Of a DNA stretch of 64,000 nucleotides, positions 24,935-33,191 are shown piece after piece. Under the pieces are notes generated by a model. It was not told the origin of the DNA and made no database searches. It saw only the letters and a program-made list of their open reading frames with translations. A program made the position numbers and the translations under genes. This DNA is from CAIMFV01 sp040757715. Lineage in GTDB: Bacteria; Pseudomonadota; Alphaproteobacteria; Caulobacterales; Caulobacteraceae. The stretch spans positions 32,790 to 96,789 of the forward strand of contig JBFLWS010000011.1 of the NCBI GenBank assembly GCA_040757715.1. The letters are read 5' to 3'. Within the stretch, counting starts at the first letter, position 1. Every line of letters begins with the position of its first letter.

Positions 24935-26002
24935 TCAGTGAGCATGCCCATGCCGATGGTGAAGGTCCGGGTAGTGCGGGTGCTTGTGCCGCATCGGCGC
25001 GTGGTGATGCCAGTGGGTATGGGGCTCGCCGGCTGGCTCGCCATTGCGATGGGCGTGCTGGTGGTGGGCGTCATGGACGTGATTGTGTTCGTGATCCATT
25101 GGCTGGTGAGCGTGCTCATGTTCGTGACGTTCGGAGAGGTGCAGCCAGACCCCGACCCCCATGAGCAGTGCAGCGCCGACAAGTGGCAGGGTGACAGGTT
25201 CTCGGAACAGCATGAGCGCCAAGGCGGCCCCTAGGAATGGCGCTGTCGAGAAGTAGGCGCCGGTCCTCGCCGTCCCCAGATGGCGCAGCGCCAGGACGAA
25301 CAGAACCAGACTCACTCCGTAACCGAAGAAGCCCACGACGCCGGCGGCGGTGAGCGAGGCCGGCGCTGGCAGGCGGGCGCCGTTCGCGAAGGCCAGCGCT
25401 AGGTTGACCGCACCGGCCACGACACCCTTGATCGCTGCGATCTGGACCGGATCTGCTGACGAAAGCTTGCGGGTCAGGTTGTTGTCCACGCCCCAGGCCA
25501 GGCAAGCGCCGACGATGGCGAGCGCGCCCAATCCCACACCTGTGAGTCCGCCCTGCCAGGAGAGCAGCACGGCGCCGGCCAGGATCGCCGCGGCCCCCGT
25601 CAGCAGGCGACGGTCGACGTTCTCCTTGAACCATAGCCAGGCGATGGCCATCGTCGCCAGGCCCTCCAGGTTCAGCAGCAGTGCCGCCGAAGATGCCGGT
25701 GTGCGCGCCAGCCCAAGCATCAACAACAAAGGGCCGATCACGCCACCAGAGACCACCACTAGGCCAAGCCAGGGCAGGTCGCCGCGTCGTAGCGGCGCCT
25801 CTGGCGCCTGGACGCCCAAGAGACCGCGGATCAGGTGGATGAGCCCGAGGCCGACTCCCGAACCGAGATAGAGCAGACCCGCCAGCAGCCAGGGATCGAC
25901 GCCGCCGCCCAACAGGAGCTTGGCCAGCGGGGTCGACGCGCCGAACAGCGCCGCCGAAGCCAGAGCCATCGGCGCACCTGGCCACGAAATTGAAGGCTTC
26001 AT
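24935..26002 (-). CDS. EamA/DMT-family transporter with histidine-rich tail
   Basis: A 355-residue inner-membrane protein with ten predicted membrane segments in two EamA repeats (first GAPMALASAALFGASTPLAK, second GVGLGALAIVGACLAWGVDNN). The last 65 or so residues form an unusual cytoplasmic tail with about two dozen histidines in HEHEHAH, HEHNHVHDAHHQHAH and HTHWHHH clusters, a likely metal buffer or sensor. Such tailed EamA proteins occur beside metal and arsenic genes. The transported substrate is not known. Opposite in direction to the arsR operon and the first gene of the metal island. Confidence 0.85.
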   Translation of the reverse strand: MKPSISWPGAPMALASAALFGASTPLAKLLLGGGVDPWLLAGLLYLGSGVGLGLIHLIRGLLGVQAPEAPLRRGDLPWLGLVVVSGGVIGPLLLMLGLARTPASSAALLLNLEGLATMAIAWLWFKENVDRRLLTGAAAILAGAVLLSWQGGLTGVGLGALAIVGACLAWGVDNNLTRKLSSADPVQIAAIKGVVAGAVNLALAFANGARLPAPASLTAAGVVGFFGYGVSLVLFVLALRHLGTARTGAYFSTAPFLGAALALMLFREPVTLPLVGAALLMGVGVWLHLSERHEHEHAHQPMDHEHNHVHDAHHQHAHRNGEPAGEPHTHWHHHAPMRHKHPHYPDLHHRHGHAH

Positions 26003-26130
26003 ACTGCCGCCACCCGCTCCTCTAACCCGCCGCTCGATCGTTGCATCACGCTAGTTCCCGGGCGCCTCGGCCATCTCGTGCGACGCGGCTGGAATCCGAA
26101 AGCAGTATACGCGCCGTAGCCGGCCGCTTG

Positions 26131-26895
26131 TCATTCAGGCGACCCAGAGTTCGCCCGCTCTCCCGTTCCGACAGCGGCGAGGTGCTCGGCCCCGTGCGCT
26201 GGCCGGCCCTCGGCTTTCCGCTCGCTATAGCGATCGACCAGATAGTCGGCGGTGTCTCGGGTCAGCAGGGTGAATTTCACGAGCTCCTCCATCACATCGA
26301 CCAGTCGATCGTAGTAGGCCGAAGGCCTCATGCGGCCTCCATCGTCGAACTCGTCATAGGCCTTGGCGACGGACGACTGGTTGGGGATGGTGATCATTCT
26401 CATCCACCTGCCGAGTATCCGCAGCTGGTTGACCGCATTGAACGACTGGGATCCAGCATTCACCTGCATGACCGCGAGGGTGCGGCCCTGGGTCGGGCGG
26501 ACGCCGCCACTCTCCAGCGGCAGCCAGTCAATCTGCGACTTGAAGATGCCCGTTATGGCGCCGTGACGCTCGGGACTGCACCAAACGTGACCTTCCGACC
26601 AAAGCGACGCGTCGCGCAGTTCCTTGACCTTCGGATGATCGGGGCTGGCGTCATCCGGTTGCGGCAGGCCGCGGGGATCGAAGATCCGCGTCTCGGCGCC
26701 GAAAAGCCTCAAAAGCCGGTCGGCCTCCTCCACCATGAAGCGGCTGAACGACCGGTCCCGGAGCGAACCGTAGAGCAGAAGAAATCGAGGCGGGTGAGCC
26801 GCTGGGGCCTTCGGAGTCAGAGCGTGAAGCGTGGGCGTGTCGATGAAAGCCGGGCTCAATGCTGGGAAATCGGATGGGTCTTCACTCTGTCGCAT
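26131..26895 (-). CDS. arsH: ArsH, NADPH-dependent FMN reductase
   Basis: Flavoprotein that detoxifies organoarsenicals by oxidising trivalent forms; common in alphaproteobacterial ars operons. 254 residues from ATG 26895. The flavodoxin-like phosphate loop LLYGSLRDRSFSR and the typical ArsH segments SPERHGAITGIFKSQIDWLPL and GRWMRMITIPNQSS are present. A frame extension to 26952 would run into arsR, so the internal ATG is taken. Divergent from arsR with only 20 bases between start codons, so the promoters must overlap neighbouring coding sequence. Confidence 0.92.
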   Translation of the reverse strand: MRQSEDPSDFPALSPAFIDTPTLHALTPKAPAAHPPRFLLLYGSLRDRSFSRFMVEEADRLLRLFGAETRIFDPRGLPQPDDASPDHPKVKELRDASLWSEGHVWCSPERHGAITGIFKSQIDWLPLESGGVRPTQGRTLAVMQVNAGSQSFNAVNQLRILGRWMRMITIPNQSSVAKAYDEFDDGGRMRPSAYYDRLVDVMEELVKFTLLTRDTADYLVDRYSERKAEGRPAHGAEHLAAVGTGERANSGSPE

Positions 26896-26897
26896 AT

Positions 26898-26905
26898 TAC
26901 ATGTA
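26898..26905. promoter_or_regulatory. Possible ArsR operator core TACATGTA
   Basis: Perfect 8-base palindrome within ATATTACATGTATCGAT in the 20-base gap between divergent arsH and arsR starts. Position suits autoregulation by ArsR; the site itself is inference. Confidence 0.38.
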
Positions 26906-26915
26906 TCGATGAAGT

Positions 26916-27290
26916 ATGGAAACGAAGCAAGCCGTTCAGGCGCTATCCGCACTCGCTCACGAAGGCCGCCTTTCGATATTCCGGGAGTTGGTGCAGGCGG
27001 GCCCGGACGGACTCGCAGCCGGCGAAGTCGCCCGGCGCGTCGGCATCGCCCCGAACACCTTGTCCGCGAGCCTGACAGTCCTCGCCCACGCCGGCTTGGT
27101 GTCGTCCCAGCGGCAGGGCCGCTCCATCATTTACAGCGCTGGCTACGGCCAGATGGGTGAGTTGCTTGGCTACCTGATGGAAGATTGCTGTGGAGGCTCG
27201 CCACAGGTCTGCGCGCCACTCGCGGTAATTGTCAGCCAAGCCGCCTGCTGCGCCGCCGACATCAAGATCGTCGAAAGGGAATCCGCATGA
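26916..27290 (+). CDS. arsR: ArsR-family metalloregulator
   Basis: A 124-residue winged-helix repressor (AVQALSALAHEGRLSIFREL, recognition helix GIAPNTLSASLTVLAHAGLV, wing QRQGRSIIYSA) released from DNA by arsenite. Cysteine pairs lie towards the C terminus (MEDCCGGSPQVC and QAACCA), the arrangement of C-terminal-thiol ArsR proteins rather than the classical helix-3 CVC site. Leads the operon arsR-arsC-aqpS-arsC, with ATGA overlap to the next gene. Confidence 0.94.
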   Translation: METKQAVQALSALAHEGRLSIFRELVQAGPDGLAAGEVARRVGIAPNTLSASLTVLAHAGLVSSQRQGRSIIYSAGYGQMGELLGYLMEDCCGGSPQVCAPLAVIVSQAACCAADIKIVERESA

Positions 27291-27802
27291 GCGAGCCTCG
27301 CTACAACATCCTGTTCCTGTGCACGGGGAATTCGGCGCGCTCTATCCTTGCGGAGTCGATCGCGAACCGGGAGTGCAATGGTCAGTTCGCCGCCTACTCC
27401 GCAGGCTCCCATCCGACGGGGACCGTGAACACTGGGGCCCTAAGATTGCTTGGGAGCATGGGTTATCCGCTCGAGGGGCTCCGCTCGAAATCGTGGGACG
27501 AATTCGAGGCCGACGGCGCGCCGGTCTTCGATTTCATCATAACCGTCTGTGACAACGCCGCTGGCGAGGTCTGTCCAATCTGGCCTGGAAAGCCGCTCCG
27601 AACCCACTGGGGCATTCCTGATCCGGCCGCGGTCGAGGGGACGCCGACGGACGTGAGTTTGGCGTTCGCCGAGGCCTACCGGATGCTTGCCAACCGCATC
27701 CGTCTCTTCGCCAGCCTGCCGATCGACAAGCTCGACGCGCTCTCCCTCAAGCGTGAAATGGACCGGATCGGCCAGACCCAGGACGCGCCGGAACCGGCAT
27801 GA
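27287..27802 (+). CDS. arsC: Arsenate reductase, low-molecular-weight phosphatase type
   Basis: A 171-residue protein with the P-loop LCTGNSARS and the later IPDPA segment of LMW-PTP-like arsenate reductases; the nucleophile is the Cys of CTGNSARS. Converts arsenate to arsenite using thioredoxin or glutathione-type thiols. Translation starts at ATG 27287 within an ATGA overlap with arsR; its own stop overlaps aqpS in the same way, showing a tightly coupled operon. A second, unrelated arsenate reductase follows at 28508. Confidence 0.93.
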   Translation: MSEPRYNILFLCTGNSARSILAESIANRECNGQFAAYSAGSHPTGTVNTGALRLLGSMGYPLEGLRSKSWDEFEADGAPVFDFIITVCDNAAGEVCPIWPGKPLRTHWGIPDPAAVEGTPTDVSLAFAEAYRMLANRIRLFASLPIDKLDALSLKREMDRIGQTQDAPEPA

Positions 27803-28515
27803 CCACGGGCAGCGAGTCCGCGACGCTCGAACCGCCGGTCCATCCTTTCAGCCTTTCACGTCGCCTCGCCGCTGAGACCCTGGGGTCGGCGCTCCTGCTG
27901 GCGATCGTCATCGGCTCGGGCATCATGGGGGAGCGCCTGGCCGGCGGTAACACCGCGGTGGCACTGCTTGGCAATACCATCTCAACCGGCGCCGGGCTGG
28001 TCGTGCTGATCACAGTCTTTGGGCCGATCTCGGGCGCCCACTTCAACCCAGCGGTCACTTTGGCGTTCGCCTTTCGCCGGGAAATCGCCTGGCCGACGTC
28101 TGGCGCCTATATCGTTTGCCAGGTGCTCGGCGCGATCACAGGCGCCTGGCTTGCCCATGCCATGTTCGCCGAACCGATCCTGCAGGTCTCCCTCAAGCTT
28201 CGCGATGGCCCAGCGCAGGCGCTTTCAGAGGGGGTGGCTACCTTTGGCTTGCTGGCGACCATCCTCGGCACCTTGCGCTTCCGCCCCGCCATGACGCCAG
28301 CGACGGTCGGGCTCTACATTACGGCGGCCTACTGGTTCACAGCGTCGACCTCGTTCGCAAACCCGGCCGTGACCATCGCGCGGTCCCTGTCCAACACCTT
28401 CGCCGGCATCGCACCCTCGTCGGTTCCCTTGTTCATCGCCGCCCAACTGGCCGGTGCGCTCGCGGCGCTCGGCGTGTTCGGTTGGCTGCTCCGGGAGAAG
28501 ACCGCCCATGTCTGA
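27799..28515 (+). CDS. aqpS: Aquaglyceroporin (AqpS-like) of the arsenic operon
   Basis: A 238-residue MIP channel with six predicted membrane helices and both NPA boxes intact (HFNPAVT and FANPAVT). In Sinorhizobium the equivalent channel replaces ArsB and lets arsenite leave the cell down its gradient; the same arrangement of arsR, channel, arsC and arsH here, with no arsB or acr3 gene in the window, supports that role. Confidence 0.92.
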   Translation: MTTGSESATLEPPVHPFSLSRRLAAETLGSALLLAIVIGSGIMGERLAGGNTAVALLGNTISTGAGLVVLITVFGPISGAHFNPAVTLAFAFRREIAWPTSGAYIVCQVLGAITGAWLAHAMFAEPILQVSLKLRDGPAQALSEGVATFGLLATILGTLRFRPAMTPATVGLYITAAYWFTASTSFANPAVTIARSLSNTFAGIAPSSVPLFIAAQLAGALAALGVFGWLLREKTAHV

Positions 28516-28942
28516 CTTCTTTCCCATCGTCATCCACCACAACCCGGCCTGCGGGACGTCACGCAACGTCTTGGCCATGATCGAGGCGGCCGGCTACACG
28601 CCGACGGTCATCGACTATCTTCGGGAAGGGTGGACGCGCGCTCAGCTGCAAGGTCTGCTCGCCGCGATGTGCGTCAGGCCAAGGGACATTCTTCGCGAAA
28701 AGGGCACGCCCGCAGAAGAACTTGGCCTACTCGATCCTGCGGTCGACGATGATCGTATTCTCGACGCCATGGTCGCGTCCCCGATCCTCGTGAACCGGCC
28801 GCTCGTGGTGACGCCGAAGGGCGTAAGGCTCTGCCGGCCATCGGAAGCCGTGCTGAATCTGCTCGAACGCCATCCGGACCGTTTCACGAAAGAAGACGGT
28901 GAAGTGGTCAACATGAGTGGCCACCTCCCCTTGATCCTCTAG
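28508..28942 (+). CDS. arsC: Arsenate reductase, glutaredoxin-dependent type
   Basis: A 144-residue ArsC of the thioredoxin-fold, Grx-coupled class: catalytic Cys in HHNPACGTSRN and the conserved arginines in the LVNRPLVVTPKGVRLCRP segment. Overlaps the end of aqpS by eight bases. Its TAG stop (28940-28942) lies inside the MerR-type operator of the next transcription unit. The operon thus carries two mechanistically different arsenate reductases. Confidence 0.94.
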   Translation: MSDFFPIVIHHNPACGTSRNVLAMIEAAGYTPTVIDYLREGWTRAQLQGLLAAMCVRPRDILREKGTPAEELGLLDPAVDDDRILDAMVASPILVNRPLVVTPKGVRLCRPSEAVLNLLERHPDRFTKEDGEVVNMSGHLPLIL

Positions 28943-28961
28943 TAGCTAGAGGATGTAGGTC
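28931..28961 (+). promoter_or_regulatory. MerR-type promoter/operator before the cytochrome c-FTR1 gene
   Basis: TTGATC (-35, 28931-28936), 19-base spacer, TAGGTC (-10, 28956-28961). Inside the spacer lies the perfect inverted repeat ATCCTCTAG-TAG-CTAGAGGAT (28934-28954). The long 19-base spacer with a dyad is the hallmark of promoters activated by MerR proteins. Two almost identical dyads occur at 32788 and 39991. It overlaps the arsC stop codon. Confidence 0.85.
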
Positions 28962-29001
28962 AGATACTAAGACCTATTCTCAGTCGCAAGTTGGACACTC
29001 G

Positions 29002-30915
29002 ATGCGCTTCGGCCCACTCCTTATCGCCTTGGCGTTTGTCGCCGTTGCGTCGCCCATCTTGGCGGCCGAGACCACCCCCTCAGCCCAGGTCGCTTGGCGG
29101 CTTCTGGACTATCTCGCGGTGGACTACGCCGGCGCCGTCAAGGACGGCCACGTCGTGAGCGCCTCTGAATATGCGGAGATGGGCGAGTTCTCCGCATCGG
29201 TTCGCGAGCGGCTCGCAGCACTCCCCGCAACGGCGCGCCAAGGTCAGCTCGTTTCTGAGGCCGACGACCTAAAAGCCGCGATCGATCGCAAGGCGCCGCC
29301 AGCCGAAATCGCCGATCGTGCTCACAAACTCGGCGGGGAACTGCTGCAGGCGTATCCGACCCCCCTCGCCCCGACCACGGCGCCAGACCTCGCCCGGGGA
29401 GCGACGCTCTACGCCGAGAACTGCGCGGCCTGCCACGGGTCGACGGGCAATGCTGATGGTCCCAACGCCAAAGGGCTCGATCCCAAGCCGGTCGCGTTCA
29501 ATGACGTGACCAGGGCTCGGCAGCGAAGTGTGTTCGGCCTCTACCAGGTCATCGGCCAAGGGCTCGACGGGACAGCGATGCCCAGCTTCGCGCAGCTCCC
29601 AGCGCAGGATCGCTGGGCGCTTGCCTTCTACGTCGGGCGGTTTGCGTTCGACGACGCCGAGGCGAAGGCCGGCGAAAAGCTCTGGACGCAGGACGCGGGC
29701 TTGCGGGCGCGGTTCTCCAATCTGCAGGCGCTGACGCAGACGGCGCCCTCGATGCTGGCCCATGACATTGGGGAAGAGCCGGCGCGACAGCTCACCGCCT
29801 ATCTGCGCCGCCATCCTGAGGCCGCCGGGGCACAGGGTGTCGGCAGTTTGGGGATTGCCCGAACCAAGCTCACCCAGAGCCTCGCCGCCTATGAGGCCGG
29901 CGACCGCAAAACGGCACAGGATCTGGCCCTGGCCGCCTACCTCGACGGGTTCGAGCCGATCGAGCCGGCGCTAACGGCGCGGGACGGGGCCCTGATGACG
30001 CGGATCGAAGGCGCGATGGGCGAGTTTCGCGCCGCCCTGTCGATAGGAGCGCCGCCCGCCGCGGCCCGCGCCAAGGCCGAACGCATCGGCGCGCTGCTCG
30101 ACGCCGCAGAACGGGCGCTGTCGCCGGAGAAAGCCAGCCCGGCCGCGGCATTCGCCGGCGCCTTCACAATTCTGCTCCGCGAAGGGCTTGAGGCCTTGCT
30201 CATCGTCGTCGCCATGGTGGCCTTTCTACGCAAGGCGGAGCGCCGCGATGTCCTCCCGTATGTCCATGCCGGGTGGATTTCCGCCCTCGGCGCCGGCGGT
30301 CTGACCTGGGCCGCCGCCACCTATCTGATCTCCATCAGCGGCGCGAGCCGGGAGCTGACCGAGGGTTTCGGGTCGTTGCTGTCGGCCGGGGTGTTGATCT
30401 CGGTCGGGGTCTGGATGCATGGCAAGGGCCAGGCGGACGCTTGGCAGAGTTACATCAAGGAGAAGCTTTCGGCGGCCCTGTCGCAGAGGTCGGCGTGGTT
30501 CCTGTTCCTGTTGGCCTTCGTGGTCGTCTATCGCGAGGTTTTCGAGACGATCCTGTTCTACGCGGCGCTCTGGAGCCAGGGGGGCCGCGTGGCGATGCTG
30601 TCAGGCGCCGGCGCCGCGGTGCTGGCGCTCGGTCTGATCGCCTGGGCGCTGCTCAGTTTCAGCAAGCGGCTTCCGATTTCCCAATTCTTCTCCTACAGCG
30701 CGATGCTGATCGCGGTCCTGGCCGTCGTCCTGGCCGGCAAAGGGGTTGCGGCTTTGCAGGAGGCGGGGCTCCTGGACATCCGGCCCCTCGCGGTGATCCC
30801 GCGCATCGAGGTCCTGGGGGTCTTCCCCACGTGGGAAGGATTGGCCGCTCAAGGCCTGACGGTGTGTGCGATCGTGATCGGCTTTTGGTTAGCCAGCCGC
30901 CGCGCCGTCGCCTGA
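29002..30915 (+). CDS. Cytochrome c-FTR1 iron/lead permease fusion
   Basis: A 637-residue protein: Sec signal peptide (residues 1-21, cut after ILAA), a periplasmic cytochrome c domain with CAACH near residue 148 and axial Met in AMPSF, a helical linker, then an FTR1 permease with seven membrane helices carrying REGLEALL and REVFET, the two REx(x)E motifs that bind metal. FTR1 proteins import ferric iron after oxidation; related PbrT takes up lead. The MerR-type promoter upstream, shared with efflux genes, suggests a role in metal homeostasis rather than plain iron uptake. Confidence 0.9.
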   Translation: MRFGPLLIALAFVAVASPILAAETTPSAQVAWRLLDYLAVDYAGAVKDGHVVSASEYAEMGEFSASVRERLAALPATARQGQLVSEADDLKAAIDRKAPPAEIADRAHKLGGELLQAYPTPLAPTTAPDLARGATLYAENCAACHGSTGNADGPNAKGLDPKPVAFNDVTRARQRSVFGLYQVIGQGLDGTAMPSFAQLPAQDRWALAFYVGRFAFDDAEAKAGEKLWTQDAGLRARFSNLQALTQTAPSMLAHDIGEEPARQLTAYLRRHPEAAGAQGVGSLGIARTKLTQSLAAYEAGDRKTAQDLALAAYLDGFEPIEPALTARDGALMTRIEGAMGEFRAALSIGAPPAAARAKAERIGALLDAAERALSPEKASPAAAFAGAFTILLREGLEALLIVVAMVAFLRKAERRDVLPYVHAGWISALGAGGLTWAAATYLISISGASRELTEGFGSLLSAGVLISVGVWMHGKGQADAWQSYIKEKLSAALSQRSAWFLFLLAFVVVYREVFETILFYAALWSQGGRVAMLSGAGAAVLALGLIAWALLSFSKRLPISQFFSYSAMLIAVLAVVLAGKGVAALQEAGLLDIRPLAVIPRIEVLGVFPTWEGLAAQGLTVCAIVIGFWLASRRAVA

Positions 30916-30997
30916 TCTAGGAGCGCCCACAGACCCGGCCACGGCCGGCGGAGTCCGGCCTCGCGTCTCGCCGGGCTGAGCCGCCGTCGAGGGACCG

Positions 30998-31684
30998 CTA
31001 GGCGATCAGCTCCTCCAGGGCGAGCAGGGCCAGAAAACCGACAAAGAAGGCCGAGGTGATCCAGACGTTGTCCGGTTTCTCGTGGGCCTCAACGAGCAGC
31101 TCTTCGGTGACGAGGTAGAGCAGCGCCATCAGGCCGAAGCTCAGGAACCCGGTGACGACAACCGCCGGAAGGAGATGAACCGGCGCGGCGATGACCGTGC
31201 CGAGCGGTAGGAGAAGCGCAAGCCCAACGGTGGCGGCGAAAACCTTCCACTTCGCCGAAACGATTTCCCCAAGCTCGGATGTTACGGTCAAACCGAGGAA
31301 CAGGATCTCGAGGGACAGCGCGACGGTGAGGAGCAGGCCGGCCTTTTGGCCGCCGATGAAGGCCAGGCCCAGCACCAGGCCATCGATGAGAATGTCGATC
31401 CCCACCGCCGAAAGCAGGCCGAGCGGCCCCTTCGTTGTCTGCTCCAGCCGCTTGATCAGGAGCATCACCGCAACGCCTGCTGCACCCCCGATCAGGGTCG
31501 CCGCCGGTGATCCGCCGTGCATCACGTCGGGGAGGATCTCCCCGGCGGCCGCGGCGAACACGACGCCGGCGGCGAAGTGCTGGATGGCGCTCGTGAGCCC
31601 GGGGCCGGGCTGGCGCCAACTGGCGACGCCGGCGCCGAGACTTGCAGCCGCGACCGGCACGAGCGCGTAGAGCCACGCGCCCAT
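30998..31684 (-). CDS. ZIP-family metal transporter
   Basis: A 228-residue membrane protein with about eight helices. The segment SAIQHFAAGVVFAAAAGEILPD corresponds to the metal-binding helix IV motif of ZIP transporters and IDILIDGLVLGLAF to helix V. ZIP proteins usually move zinc or other divalent cations into the cytoplasm. It follows the CDF exporter gene on the same strand after 33 bases and probably shares its MerR-controlled promoter. Having both an importer-type and exporter in one unit is unusual. Confidence 0.85.
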   Translation of the reverse strand: MGAWLYALVPVAAASLGAGVASWRQPGPGLTSAIQHFAAGVVFAAAAGEILPDVMHGGSPAATLIGGAAGVAVMLLIKRLEQTTKGPLGLLSAVGIDILIDGLVLGLAFIGGQKAGLLLTVALSLEILFLGLTVTSELGEIVSAKWKVFAATVGLALLLPLGTVIAAPVHLLPAVVVTGFLSFGLMALLYLVTEELLVEAHEKPDNVWITSAFFVGFLALLALEELIA

Positions 31685-31717
31685 CAGCCGCCCGCCTTCG
31701 CGCCGACGAGGTCGCCG

Positions 31718-32692
31718 CTAGACCACATGGTCCGGCTCAAGGTGGCAATCCAGGCGGCCGGTCTCGAATTGAATCGTGGCGTGGTCGATCTTGAACCGCG
31801 CCTTGAGCTGTTCGACGATGCGACCAGTGAGGTCGTCGTCGATCCGATCGCCCTCGCAGACCAAATGGACGGTCAGGGCGGTCGAGGTCGTGCTGAGGGG
31901 CCAGATGTGTAGATCATGGACATCGGTCACGCCCCCCAGCGCTTGCAAGTGGGCGTAGACGGCATCGCGAGAAATGCCGGAAGGCACTTCGTCGATCGCC
32001 AGCGCGACCGAATCCTTGAGCAGTCCCCAGGTGCCGAAGGCCACGACGGCCACCAGCAGAAGACTGACCACGGGATCGAGCCACAGCCAGCCCGTCAGCA
32101 TCATCACCAAGCCGGCGACCACAACACCGGCGGAGATGCCCGCGTCCGACGCCATGTGCAGGAAGGCGCCGCGGATGTTGATGTCGCCCTTGCGGCCACG
32201 CATGAAGAGCAGCGCCGTCCCCCCGTTCACCGCGATTCCGATGGCGGCGACAATCATCACCGTCAGTCCCTGGACGGGCTCGGGGTGCGCGAAGCGCTGG
32301 ACGGCTTCCCACCCGATAGCTCCGATCGCCACCAGGAGCAGGACCGCATTGGCAAGCGCGGCCAGGATCGACGTGCGGCCGTAGCCGTAAGTCCGTTTCG
32401 CGGTCGGCGCACGACGCGATAGCCACGCGGCGCCCCAGGCGAGCAGCAAGCCCGCGACGTCGCCGAGATTGTGCCCGGCGTCGGCAAGGAGCGCGAGGGA
32501 GTTGGAGATGATGCCGTAGGCCGCCTCCACAACGACGAAGCCGACATTGAGCGCCACGCCGATCGCGAAGGCGCGGTCGAAGTTGGCGGGCGCGTGGCTG
32601 TGGCCGTGACCCCCATGCGCGTGGCCCGAATGATCATGGCCGCTATGGTCATGATCGTGGGCCTCAGGGTGGGCGTGGTCGTGGGCGGGCAT
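31718..32692 (-). CDS. czcD: CDF zinc/cadmium/cobalt exporter (CzcD-like)
   Basis: A 324-residue proton antiporter of the cation diffusion facilitator family. The N-terminal 35 residues are His/Asp/Gly-rich (HDHAHPEAHDHDHSGHDH), then six membrane helices with metal sites NSLALLADAGHNLGDV and HMASDAGISAGVV, then a cytoplasmic domain (VHDLHIWPLSTTSTALTVHL). ATG at 32692 is chosen because AAGGAAG precedes it; an in-frame ATG at 32737 has no ribosome site. Controlled by the MerR-type promoter at 32780-32810. Confidence 0.94.
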   Translation of the reverse strand: MPAHDHAHPEAHDHDHSGHDHSGHAHGGHGHSHAPANFDRAFAIGVALNVGFVVVEAAYGIISNSLALLADAGHNLGDVAGLLLAWGAAWLSRRAPTAKRTYGYGRTSILAALANAVLLLVAIGAIGWEAVQRFAHPEPVQGLTVMIVAAIGIAVNGGTALLFMRGRKGDINIRGAFLHMASDAGISAGVVVAGLVMMLTGWLWLDPVVSLLLVAVVAFGTWGLLKDSVALAIDEVPSGISRDAVYAHLQALGGVTDVHDLHIWPLSTTSTALTVHLVCEGDRIDDDLTGRIVEQLKARFKIDHATIQFETGRLDCHLEPDHVV

Positions 32693-32779
32693 CAGCAGCT
32701 TCCTTGAATTCGGCGAACCTCGACCAACGCCGAGCAAACGGAAAGGTGTCGGCAGGGCCGCATCCCCTCCCCCATCTGA

Positions 32780-32810
32780 AGTGTGCTTCCTCTAGCGACT
32801 AGAGAATCAA
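32780..32810 (-). promoter_or_regulatory. MerR-type promoter/operator before the CDF-ZIP genes
   Basis: Read on the minus strand: TTGATT (-35, 32810-32805), 19-base spacer containing CTCTAG-TCG-CTAGAG (core 32788-32806 on plus), then CACACT (-10, 32785-32780). The dyad is nearly the same as those at 28934 and 39991, pointing to one MerR regulator. The -10 is weak. Confidence 0.72.
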
Positions 32811-33136
32811 GCCTCACTCGAAGGGAGCGGCCAGAGGACTTCGACCGCCTCCAGGGTGATCAACCCGATGTCGGGCAGGTCCGCGAGTGACCGTACGAAA
32901 TCCCGCAGGCGGGCTTCGTCGTCGACGATCTCGATCACCAGCGACTGGTCATCTTCCAGAATATGGCGGGTGTGCCGATGCGCGGTGCGGCCGAAGCCGA
33001 TCAGGGCTTGCAGGACGGTGGCGCCCGCCAGCCGGGCGTCCCGCGCGCGCGTCGCGACAACTTCGAAGACTTTTCGGTCGCCGAAGTAAGCGGCCTCGTC
33101 GGTGTAGACTCTCAACAGCTTGGCGGCTTGCGCCAT
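32807..33136 (-). CDS. DUF190 PII-like protein
   Basis: A 109-residue protein with the DUF190 pattern LLRVYTDEAAYFG, GATVLQALIGFG and LVIEIVDDEARLRDFV. DUF190 proteins adopt a PII-like trimeric fold and some sense nucleotides or bicarbonate; one is often found after heavy-metal RND genes. It lies 55 bases downstream of czcA, separated by a strong hairpin, and its stop abuts the MerR operator of the CDF gene. Confidence 0.85.
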   Translation of the reverse strand: MAQAAKLLRVYTDEAAYFGDRKVFEVVATRARDARLAGATVLQALIGFGRTAHRHTRHILEDDQSLVIEIVDDEARLRDFVRSLADLPDIGLITLEAVEVLWPLPSSEA

Positions 33137-33159
33137 GGTCGTTCTCCTAAGTGGGGGTT

Positions 33160-33187
33160 AAGCCCCGGCGCCGGGGCGCCGGGGCTT
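33160..33187 (-). terminator. Strong hairpin between czcA and the DUF190 gene
   Basis: Two 13-base arms AAGCCCCGGCGCC and GGCGCCGGGGCTT flank a GG centre, giving a perfect 28-base palindrome (stem slightly shorter in RNA because of the loop). No T tract follows on the minus strand, so it may stabilise the czcA mRNA 3' end or attenuate rather than fully terminate. Confidence 0.6.
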
Positions 33188-33191
33188 GGGC

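Noticed and set aside
30916..30997. Bidirectional terminator between the FTR1 and ZIP genes
   Set aside because: CCGGCC-AC-GGCCGG can pair but has too short a loop and no T tract, in a region where GC-rich pairing is expected by chance.
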